A DNA stretch of 60,000 bases, from assembly GCA_014529385.2 (NCBI GenBank), contig CM043955.1, forward strand, positions 151,564,140-151,624,139. The letters run 5' to 3'. Each line of letters begins with the position of its first letter. Position 1 is the stretch's first letter. Source of the DNA: Adiantum capillus-veneris (lineage: Eukaryota; Streptophyta; Polypodiopsida; Polypodiales; Pteridaceae). The position numbers and the translations under genes are program-made. Shown here one piece after another: positions 49,986-60,000 of this stretch. The notes beneath the pieces were generated by a model. The model ran no database searches and was not told where the DNA came from. It saw nothing but the letters and a program-made list of their open reading frames with translations.

Positions 49986-50018
49986 AAGGCCCAAGGAGAG
50001 TCCATATTTTTCCTAATG
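49986..50018 (-). repeat. Right terminal inverted repeat
   Basis: Reverse complement of the left TIR with two A/T mismatches; a 17-bp C-run at about 49831-49848 lies inside it, mirrored by G-runs at about 40626-40636 near the left end. Confidence 0.8.
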
Positions 50019-50750
50019 TTACAATTTCAATATCAAAGAGGACTCTAAAACATGTGCAACTTGGAGCTGGAGGATACTAATAGAGAGGCCGCTAAAGTAG
50101 TAAAGGAGAGTCTGTAATTGCAACAAAAGATCAAAGTATTGAAAACAATGCAAACTCAACTCCAGTCGTAACTGTAGAGACAACAAGAAAATGTTGCTTA
50201 TTACTACAAGGAAGTTCAGGCTTTCAATGAGGTAAATAAAAATTCCAGGTACAACAGCAGAACCTAGAAAAAGAGTTAGCCAAAGAAAATCAAAAGGATG
50301 CCAAGCTTGGATAATCATATGCAGCTGTAAGAAAATGAAAATTTATCCTAGCCATGCAAGAGACACCAACACCGGCAAATACGTCAGCACCACCACCTTC
50401 GTTGACACAATAATTAAAATATCTAAAGGCTGCCCTATCTCAAGAGCAATATGACATGCAAATCCTAACAGTAGGGCATAGAGATATACAAAAAGAAAAA
50501 GAAGAAGAGATTGAACAACTCCAGGTACAATTGGCCAAAGAAAAAGAGGCCCTAGTTGCTCAAGGAGTAGCACATTATGCGGCATTACAATAGAAAGATC
50601 TAGCGCTTAAGGCCATGCAAGCCCAGTCAGCTCCTGTAGAAGTCTCTCAAACAACAAGACAAGGACAAATAGAACAAGCTTTTCCACATACCAAGATGCC
50701 TAGCCCTAGCACAAAAACAACATTGCCTGACTTTGAAGATACAAACTGCT
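50019..50750 (+). pseudogene. Retroelement-like coiled-coil ORF, 3' part
   Basis: Reading resumes with Gln/Glu/Lys-rich, heptad-like sequence (LEDTNREAAKVVKES, QEKEEEIEQLQVQLAKEKEA, AHYAALQ) and ends in TKTTLPDFEDTNC. It is broken by several TAG/TAA codons at Gln positions. It fits as the continuation of the tail that ends at 40484. Confidence 0.5.
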
Positions 50751-52210
50751 AGAGAGAAAATTCAACGGTGGCGAGGGATATGGGTTCCAAATGTGAGCTA
50801 GGTCAATACCGGGCTGCTTGCTGTGGGAAAATTGAGAGCTAAGAGTTGCTGCACCACACAATCATGTAGTTATTAACTTACTTGGTAATGCTAACGATGC
50901 ACAAAAACCGCTTGAAAGTTCATAACATTAACAAAACTGACGCACAATTATTGAAGCAGTGTTGTTAACTAGACCTGATAATTAATTCAAATGACGGTTT
51001 AGGAGTTTAAACTCCCCTTACATTTACCCTCGGGCCGTTAATGGCTCCGTGATTCATCAAAATAGATTGATTAAACCTAAGTTGATGTCGTTGATCAAAA
51101 TTTCTTTTGTGTTGGGCTTCGAGATTCAGCCCTCCTTAACTTCGTCCAATCTTCTTGAGCCCTGGCTTACCGATCTCTCTTCAACTTGCTTTGTATGAGT
51201 GCCCTTCCACTTGCTTCTTCAACTCTCTTGCAGACCTAGCCAAGGTCAAGATCGAGATCGAGAGAGAAAATTATCTGCTTAGCTTTGAGAACAAGAGAAA
51301 AAATTCCATGCTTAGCTTTGAGAATGAGAGAAAGAGTCTCCCCTGATTACTCCTCCACTCCTTCCTTGCTTAGTTCCAAAAGCAAGAGAGAGTGTTGTCT
51401 GCTCCCTCCTCTTCTTTTTCTCTCATTCACACATTATGTGCTTTCCCTTTAATTCAGTGGGCGGCCACCTCTTGCCTTGGGCGGCCCTTTTTGCTTTCGG
51501 TGGTCATTTGGCCTTGGGCTGCCTTTGGGTATGGGCAGTCATGGCCATTATTTTTCTTATGGGAGGCCCTCCTTTGGGCTCATAGAGGCACAACATTTAG
51601 CATATATATCGGCCAAGGCGTTGCCTTGCATGGCATCCTTCTCCAACATCCCCTGTCGAGCAATCTCATCATGAATTCTCTCACCCACATCCATGTTGGG
51701 TAAATCTTGCAATCAACACGCTCTAGGAGACGACATTTCGGAAAAAGATCTTATCAAGAACCTTTTGTGCTTTTTTAAATAACCACATTTGGCATACATA
51801 ATGAACAAAACAGTACTTGAGCACAACTCGAACAATGACCATATCGATCAAGGTATTGCCAATCACCACATAAGCCATATCTCTCGGCCATGTTAGCGCC
51901 GAACGAGCGCAAGCTCACCAGCATCTTCAGTAACCAATGACTACAAGAGATGAAATTCTGGATAATATTCTCCTTAAGAACTTGGTGTACTGCATTCCAA
52001 AACCTAGATGAAGCTTAAAACTCACAGGTGGTGATGGCCAGTTTTCGAAACCATGCCCGTGAGAACCACACCCTAAGGAAGGGAGGGTTTGTTACCAAAA
52101 GAAGAAGAAAAAAAACAAAACAAAAAAAAGCCCTTTACCATTCACCATACCCCCCCAAGGTTAACCACCAGTGGGGCGCCGCCAATTTGGCCACACCCCT
52201 CCATTATCAC
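50751..52210. other. Non-coding, possible LTR or untranslated region
   Basis: No domain recognised. CTTAGCTTTGAGAA with GAGAGAAA is repeated two to three times at about 51277-51345. Frames at 51392-51703 have no homology I know. Confidence 0.4.
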
Positions 52211-52215
52211 CAAAA

Positions 52216-52299
<84 letters not shown>

Positions 52300-52566
52300 T
52301 ACTGCCTGGCCCCGCTAATATTCTCTCTCTCCTACTTTGTCGCTGCATCATCCGGCCGATAGGTGCCTTTGGTATCTCTGTCACAGTCCAGCCCCAGCGG
52401 GCCGCCGCAGATATTATCCTCTCTCTCTCTCTCTCTCTTCCCAAATATTCTCCCCCTCTCTCTTTGCTTGTCCACACTCCAGCCCCGGCGGGCCGTACCC
52501 CACCCCCTCTCGTCCACACTCCCTTCGGCCTTAAGCACCCCCCCCCCCCCTATCTACACCTAGCCC

Positions 52567-52658
<92 letters not shown>

Positions 52659-53227
52659 AGTAGCCACGGCGGGCCTTAGGGCAAGCTCTACCTCTCCCTC
52701 CCTCTATCTCTCTCACCCTCTCTTCCTCTATCCTCTAAACTGCCCCACCATATCCTCTCTCTCCCCCCCCCCCCCCCCCCCCCTCACAACCCTATCTCCC
52801 TCTCTCTCCCTCTCTTCCTTGGTGGGAACCACCCCTAAGCCACCTAATCCCTCTCTCTCTCTCTCGTTGACTAAGCCCACCCCCCCCCCCCCCTTTGTCT
52901 CGCCCACTATTGCTACCCCCCCTCCCAGGCCTCGCTCTCGTCCTCATCCCGCCCGCGCGCTCTCTACCATACACAACCCCTACCCCCTCTCCCCTCCCTC
53001 ACCATCTCCCCCCCACCCTCATGCTCTCTCTCTCTCGCGCTCTGTCTAGCCCGTAGGCTGCCCGGCTCCACACCGTCGCTCGCACTCACACACATACACA
53101 ACCGGCTGCGCACTACACGACACACATACACACACACACACACCCCTTCACCATCCCCAACCCCCCCCCCCCCCCCGGTCTCTGCATTGCCACGGCGCTG
53201 TCGTAAATTTAAAAAAAAATATATATA

Positions 53228-53281
<54 letters not shown>

Positions 53282-53400
53282 AACCCCCCCGTTCCCACGC
53301 ACGCTCGTGCACACACATTCACTTACATATACACACACACTCACGCGTATGCACACACCTACCCACCCATACATACACACACACGCATATACGCACGCAC
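52211..53400. repeat. Low-complexity tract: (CT)n, C-runs, (TA)n
   Basis: (CT)n about 52219-52291 and 52571-52653, several C-runs (for example 52765-52782 and 53161-53176), (TA)n about 53219-53276, and CA-rich sequence to 53400. Long Ser-Leu, Pro and Arg-Glu frames here are not genes. Confidence 0.92.
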
Positions 53401-53404
53401 TCTA

Positions 53405-55560
53405 AAATTTTGATGGTAGAGACCTCAAAAGTGATCCAAATTCAAAAATTTGTGGATCAAAGCCACCAATATACTCTCTAGAAGCAATCTGAAAAGTTTG
53501 GCCAGAATCTGTGGAGGAACATGGATCGCGATCCATGTACCCCAAAAAACCATTTTTGGTGAAAAGTGACCAGTTACAGTGAGCATTAGTGGGAAACTGC
53601 TCTGATCAAGTTTTCTTGAAAGAAAAACTCAAAAATCACTTCAGAATTGGTTGTTATGGAAAAAACAGTAAAACAGGCATTGCAGACACAAAATTGAGCA
53701 AATCTTGAGCTTTTGGGATCCAAATTCAAAAAGGGGTGAGATTTGGCGTCTACAGGGCAAAAAGAACCAACGGAACAAAATTCATAAAAAATTGCTGCCA
53801 AACATGGATCGCGATCCATGTACCTTTTTGACATTTGGGGTTGATATTTGACAAGTACATCCCTGATATCATTTGGAACAACTTTGCCAAAAGGGACCAT
53901 GTCAAAAAATTGAAAAAAGTTGGTCAATATAGCCAAATACAGAAACTAGTCAAAAACTGCAGGCAGACAGAAAACTCACTTTTGACTAGGAAAATTTGTC
54001 CAAATTCAAAAAGATTTGGGAAAGAGTATCAACATAACATGGACTACAAGCTGACCAAGTTTCATGTCAAAATGTGGTCAAACATGGATCGCGATCCATG
54101 TACCTCATGAAAATTTTTGGAATTTTTTTTTGGAGAGATTTGAGCAATAGGTAGCTGAGACATAGACAAACACTTTTCCCAAAAGAACCATTTGCAAAAA
54201 AGTTGCAAAAAGTGTCAAAAGAGCAAAAAACTGAAGATTGTCAAGACTGTCACAGCAGACTGTAGAAGTCAAATTTGGTAGGGCAAAACTGATCCAAATC
54301 CAAAAATTCTTGGTGAGCAAGCTACAAACATCATAAACTATCAGCACACAAAAAATTCAGATCAAAAAGTGGTGAATATGGATCGCGATCCATGTACCTC
54401 TGAGAAATTTTCGGACAAAAACTTTTCCAACCTATAGCAGAGACCATTGTGAACAAAAGTCCCCAAGGAAATTTTGTCAAAAAAGTTCATAAAGTGGGTG
54501 AAAAGAGCCAAAATTTGTTCAAGGTGAAAACCCTAAAACAGACCTGTAAATTGACTTTTGCCTGACCTAAACAAGTCCAAATCACACAAAAACCATATAG
54601 CAGGGATCACGAGACCAAGGACAAGCTGTGTGCCAAGTTACAGTACCTTCTGACACATAGGTACATGGATCGCAATCCATGTTCCTTTGTCACAGACTGA
54701 TACCAAACTTGCACCATAGGTAGAGGACATCACCAGGAGTCTAGTGGTCTTTTCAAAAGTGAATTTGGATACCAAAAACCAAACCAAAAGTCCAGAACTA
54801 CCAAGTACTCTGTGCAAGTGCCATAGCTGACCTAACTTTCAATCCAAAGGTCCATTTTCAAAAATTTTGATACCATAGGACCTACTAATCATGTTGAATC
54901 TGATGGTACCAAAAAAAGTCAATTTTGGCTCCAAACATGGATCGCGATCCATGTACCCATAGTGACAGCTTGACCTGAAATTTTCCAGATCAGTAGGACA
55001 CACATAAGGAAACATATCCCCAAGTCTAATTTTGAAAAAAATTGAGCAAATATGGGTCAAAAGGGAGCAAAACAGGTGAGAGACTAAAAACCGCAGTGCA
55101 GACCTTGTATTGACCATTTCGCCTGTCAAAACAAGTCCAAATCCAAAAATATTTGAGATTTATCTTGTGGACATAGTCAGGAACAAACCCCTAAGAGGAC
55201 AAGTCCAAATGTGGTTGAACATGGATCGCGATCCATGTACCTCCACCTCAGAATTTGATGAAAATTGGTATATAGCCTGCTTATGACCTTGTCTACACAC
55301 AGTAAAAATTTGGGAAAATTTGGAAAAAAAAATTGATAGGGAACATGGATCGTGATCCATGTACCTCTCAGCATAGTGGGGGTATTTGAGTTGATGATCT
55401 TATAGACATACTTGAGTACATCCCAAATCTCAAGTTTGAGCTAAAAATACCTTCTAGAGACCAAGATACATTCCAAAGTTACTGTGTTCTGGTCCTGAGA
55501 CTGTTTTGAGTGCTGTTTCAGGTGCAGCTCACCAAAAGTGCTCTAACTTTTGATAGACAA
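53405..55560. repeat. Right array of palindrome-bearing repeats, about 283-bp period
   Basis: The 20-bp palindrome ACATGGATCGCGATCCATGT, usually followed by ACC, occurs at 53519, 53802, 54082, 54376, 54663, 54935, 55219 and 55343 (start positions). Steps are 283, 280, 294, 287, 272, 284 and 124 bp. Three copies have one mismatch; five are perfect. The DNA between is a degenerate repeat with phrases such as CAAATCCAAAAA(T/A)TT and GGTGAAAA. No gene. Confidence 0.92.
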
Positions 55561-58500
55561 CTCCAAATTGAGTCAGGTATAGCTCGGTCCTCTTCAACAA
55601 CAGATGCCAACATTTTCTCTTTCATTGTTCACAAAGCTACTCTCATGTAGTGCACAAAGAATCTGCAAAGATCCTCCTTTAGTGCTTATGGCTTCTCGCA
55701 TTTTGAATGGGATTTCAAAACTAGGAGCTATGCCGGAATTGAACTCATACAAATTATGCAATGTTTCAACCCATTCGAGGCTACCGACTCGGGAAAGTAT
55801 ACATGCTACTCAAAAGACCTTGCTCCTTCTTTCAGGCAATGCACATGACCTGCCACTCCTCATCGTCGTGCCTCCCATGCACGCTCTGTGCCACCTGCCC
55901 CTCGATTTCTTCTTCCATCCACCTCTCTTGCAGGCTCAACTTCCACCTGCTTCATGCCTTTTTCCTTTCCTCTTTAAATCATGCATAGATGTCATGCATT
56001 GCTCTAGTAAATTGCTACTACGTATAGGTGAGACTCTTTTGCAAGCAGTTTGACACCTTTTAAAATGATTCCCCCCCCCCCCCCCCCCCCCCCCCAAGCC
56101 AAGTTCTCAATCCCATTTCCTCCTTTCTAAACCCTCTATTAAATCCATCCTTGTTTGAATCCAAAGAATCGGCTCAGTTCAAGCACCCATCCTAGAGGTG
56201 AACCATGACATGTTTGACCTACCTTCAAGATTGCATAAACACCAATTGGGCATGCTCTTCAACCTCCTCATGAGCATTAAATCAATAGCTTTATCATAGT
56301 CAATTTCATCTACCTTTCAATACCTTGGTTAAGATAAGAGACCCATGCTATTTGAGTTTATCTTTAACATGGGGATTACCTATGAACATAATTTCGTTAC
56401 TTACCTAAAATGTCAATCCAAAGTGGGATCTTGCTTCGACCATGATTACCTAACCCAACCTTTTCTTCAAGGAAGCCCTTATTCTTACTAAGAGCACAGC
56501 TAGATCTGACTCCAACCCAGATGTGTACTTTACTAATCAGTATCTTGGAGTCCTCTTTCCCCCTTGCTTACTTTAAAAGAATCCAAAGTCATACCATCTC
56601 CTCACTACTTTGTTCATCTTTTTTCAGCTCAACTCTTTTACTCATTTTCCCACTCAACCAATCCTTTCCCTACTCATAAACTTGTTAAACTTATCCTACT
56701 CTCTTACTCCCCCAAACCATTATCTTTATCTTATTATAGTCATGTTTAACTCTAAACCTATCCCTAGATGATGTTGGAGCCTTTTTTGGAGCATCTATAC
56801 CTATCCCTTTGAAACCAGCTTTGCTCCTACTTGGGAAAATTTTACACTTATTTCTCCCATCCTTTTTAGCATGATAAGTCTTTCCTTTTAAGCTATAAGA
56901 TTATTCCTTTGTCCCCCCCCCCCCCCCTCCCCCCAGAAACCCACACATAACCAAAACCTTTGTATTTCCTAATGCCTCCCCTCTACAAAACGTAATCTAT
57001 CAAGTCATTGAATCCTCTTGAGACACCCCACTCTCCCTTTGATCCTTTAAGCTTCTTGTACCAACCCCTTGAAGTCAAAAACAAAATCTCTCTCTCAAGG
57101 TAGCTCAAGGTTACCAAACACTTTGAAAAACACAAGGAACCTCATTGCATTGGGACACCCTGACTAGTGAGGCGGTCCGGGGCGGGCAACAAGAAGAGCG
57201 GGCTCTAAACACCCTTCGAGGCTCCCGTGCTACTCAATTGGGGCTAGGGCAAGCACAATCAGAGACAACAACAACCCACAGCCAGAAACCAAACAAGAAA
57301 AGGTGCACCACCTAGTTGTAGATGCAAACTAGGACGCACATGATATCTCCTTGTACTCAAACGCACAAAGAGAGGGGAATGCAAGATAGTCACACACACC
57401 AAACACGAACATTCACCACGCCAGAGATAGGTAAAGAGCACAAATCAACTTGAGCAACTCAGTCTTAGCCTTAAATACTAGATGCACACAAAGCTTGATG
57501 AGAAATAGAGAGACAACACAAAACTTGACCTTGTTGCCAATACACAAATTGTCTTAGGGTCACGGGAGCCCTCTCACCGAGCACCCTCTTACAATTTACA
57601 TTTTAGGCAAACAATTCAATAGACCCTCAAACCACCAAGCATGAAATGGCACAACAAACTTCAACGATAATATACCTTCAACCACCTGATGAGCCAACTT
57701 ATCAAGTCAATTTGGAGAGAAGAGTCGTAGTTGCAGCATACAATTGCACCCAAAACTATGAATCTTATTTATGGACAAGAGTAGGCTACAAGTGTGATTG
57801 CAGAGTATAGTATCACTCCACTCCTCTAGATGGCATAACTAACTTCAAGCTTCTCCATGCACCTATGTGTAGTGATGGAATAGAGCACTCACAATGCACA
57901 CACTCTACATAACTAGGCTTGAAGAGTGGTGTGCTATGTGTTGAGAATGGTGTGGTGTAGTGTGATCATGTGATGATTTACAAGGGAGAGAAGGGCTCTA
58001 TTTATGGGTTTTAGAATCCTAGATTAGGATTAGGCTAATCAAGTTTATTTGAAGAAATAAAAGATTATGTATATATATATTTTTTTTAATGAGGGTGGGT
58101 CTCGATCTCTTGTCCTTTGAATCACATGGATGTGGGCTCAAGGGAAGAGATTTATTGAGGATGAAAGGAGAGAGGATTGAGTGAATAATTTGGGAGTGCC
58201 TACTCTAGTAGAGGGTGTGGTTAGTAGTTAGTAATTATCACTAAAAAATATTTACAAAATCATTCACCAAATAGTGAGATATATGATGAGAAAATTTAGA
58301 GAAGGGATGAGCTTGTAAAGAGAGGTTGAAGCTTTGAAGAAGTTGACATTCACCTCTTTACAGCACCGGAAGAAGAAGCAGTCAGCATGGCGAAGCAGCG
58401 CGCGTCGATGAAGCTATGTTATTTCAAACCTTGGAAAATTCATGATAAAAGCCTTCATTTGCAGAGGTTATCTTTGGATTTTTGCTGATTTTTTTAATTT

Positions 58501-60000
58501 CTTTACAAAGTTGAAGAGAGTATGGTAATATGGACATATATGTAGAGAGAAAGGGGGACACATAGGGTGTAGAAATGGAGGATGAAGGCTATGGAAGTGT
58601 GAGAGATGTGGCAATGGTGAAGAGGGTGAATTACGACATGAGAGTTGTAGGTTTGGGAGTGGGAAGGAGAGGGACGAGTGTGTGTGAAAGAGGAAAATGA
58701 TAAAGTGGAAGAGGGAGTGTGGCTGCATAGCATGGGCAAACTGGGGTCCACCAATAAAATCATAGCTCACAGCTCGTAGCTCAAAAAAATATGAAAAACT
58801 TTGAGGTGAAAGTTCAGCTCACGAGCTACAACTTTTGTTTGTATTACCTTTTCAAATTCGAGGAGCATGTGATCTTTAAAAATTATGCAAAACCAACTGT
58901 TTTTTCCACTGCACAAGGTCCTTGTGAGGTCCTTCTTTGGATGATTCTTTTGAATACCTCCAACGGTGAGCTCCCCATGGTGCATGCATGCATGCCACAT
59001 ACCCTTGACCTTATTTGGTAGGTCTATCATTGAAGATATTGTTGGGATCATGATATAAGTGAATAGTACAACTAAGAAAATCAAATATTGAGGGGTCTAA
59101 AAAAACATGTACATGTCAAATATAAATAATATAGGTAGAAAAAATATAAAGGGGTGAAAATAAATATCTCTCATTATAAGTCTACCATAAAAAGATGAAT
59201 ATTTTTTGTGGTCTAATTTATGAGAGTAATAGAGAATAGATGTAGGAAGGAAAAAATCACAATAGTGAAAAAATATACACATAAATAGAACTAGTTTTTT
59301 TGGATTTTTATTGGGATGGAGTTACACCAAAAATAAGAGAAGCTTGCATGAATTTTTTTTCTATGGAATAAAGAGTATGCAAAATGGTAAGAAAAAATAT
59401 GGTAATGGTGAGTCAATGTACATAGCATAAATAACACACACCTAAGTATAAATATTTAAATAAATACCAAAATAATTATGAAAAATCCTTATATTTAGGC
59501 CCTATATACAATGAAATATTTACACACAAATGGGCCATAATATACTTATATTTTTTATTATTTTGGCTCAACTAGCCCAGTGACTATCTAATTGAGGGTT
59601 TTTAAGAAGATATGGGAAAAGTCCCATAACTCACACACGCCTATGTACAGTGAAATGGTAGGGATAACCAAAATGTTTGAGTGATTTGATAGGGTGAGGT
59701 AGCTTACTATGGCAATTATGGAGAGCCGAAAAACGGCTATCATTAGGCCCCCCCTTAGATAATGGTACATTCATGTACCATTTATCCGACCATACAACAT
59801 GTAGATTGTGTAACGTCTGTCTTTGTCTGCTCTCATCTTTGAAGAACCTTTTTTGTATGATTAAGAAACCTTGGTTGATATGAAAGGTTCTCAGAGCCAA
59901 TAGCAGGATGTAATGAAGTGACTGAGTAAACCTCCTCCATTGAGAAAGTTTCCATAAGCACCCCCCAGGATCAAAGATCTTGAAATATCTTTCCCAAAGA
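55561..60000. other. Intergenic DNA, no recognised gene
   Basis: A 149-codon frame at 55604-56053 has no domain I know and is Leu/Ser/Pro-rich. C-runs occur at about 56068-56094 and 56915-56938. The part from about 58240 on is AT-rich and featureless to me. Any element remnant here is too decayed for me to name. Confidence 0.5.

Larger units (their letters stand above)
40485..50018. mobile_element. Candidate 9.5-kb DNA transposon with histone H3-like gene
   Basis: The first 33 bp (CATTAGGAAAAA... to ...TGGGCCTT) match the reverse complement of the last 33 bp with 2 mismatches. The coding-like sequence outside has the same coiled-coil character on both sides. The flanks allow a 2-bp (TT) or overlapping 3-bp (GTT) target duplication, too short to be decisive. 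Inside are four genes in convergent pairs, two on each strand. The next 400 bp at each end also share composition and short blocks (G-run, TTAAAAAA, CTCTCTCTCC), as if once longer inverted repeats. I do not recognise the superfamily. Confidence 0.72.

Noticed and set aside
40485-50018. Assigning the 9.5-kb element to CACTA or MULE
   Set aside because: Ends are not CACTA/CACTG, no 9-bp duplication, and none of the proteins shows Transposase_21, DUF4218 or MULE motifs.
52028-53049. Long open frames rich in Ser-Leu, Pro and Arg-Glu
   Set aside because: They come from (CT)n and C-runs read in several frames; no non-repetitive domain is present.
55604-56053. 149-codon frame as a gene
   Set aside because: Composition and lack of any motif suggest chance; no promoter or splice context.
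56100-56980. Decayed LINE on the minus strand
   Set aside because: A few residues near 56290 hint at it, but no endonuclease or RT motif can be followed.

Overview
The window looks like intergenic DNA from a large, repeat-rich plant nuclear genome. It holds nested plant-type LTR retrotransposons, two of them with initiator-tRNA-Met primer sites, a CACTA (En/Spm) element with plant transposase domains, long CT/GT/TA microsatellites, short GT-AG introns, and widespread C-to-T nonsense decay that fits methylated repeats. I cannot name the species. I see no ordinary single-copy host gene, tRNA, rRNA or CRISPR.

Layout. 1-3480: no recognised gene, microsatellites. 3480-11500: very decayed plus-strand Ty3/gypsy element (gag, protease, RT, RNase H, integrase), joined at about 11500 to a fragment of a second gypsy lineage (to 12700). 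13160-18052: complete Ty1/copia element with both LTRs, PBS, PPT and a perfect 5-bp target duplication, but with deletions and stops in its genes. 19467-28925: a plus-strand gypsy element split by a 5956-bp CACTA transposon (22415-28370) with 12-bp TIRs and a TAA duplication. 29368-36783: minus-strand gypsy element of the two-RNase-H (Tat-like) type with a long 1.85-kb 5' LTR. 36864-37603: another gypsy integrase fragment, running into a degenerate repeat block carrying a 20-bp palindrome. The same palindrome returns with a period near 283 bp at 53519-55362.

The most interesting object is at 40485-50018: a candidate 9.5-kb DNA transposon of a type I do not recognise. About 33 bp at its two ends are inverted repeats (2 mismatches). 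It sits inside a retroelement-like coiled-coil ORF that resumes on the other side. It carries four genes in two convergent pairs. Plus strand: a four-exon, about 883-residue DDE-transposase-like protein (41040-43913), then a histone H3-like protein with an H3-like N-terminus, a long acidic/basic tail and a well-kept H3 fold (44055-44918). Minus strand: a three-exon unknown gene (49293-47969) and a two-exon, uninterrupted unknown gene of 488 codons (47735-46174) with a TATA box. Between the convergent pairs lie two hairpins with identical 19-bp stems and 30-nt loops of different sequence, separated by a diverged tandem duplication. An element with its own histone H3 variant is the candidate undescribed system here.

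50750-53400 and 55600-60000 hold low-complexity DNA and no gene I can support.
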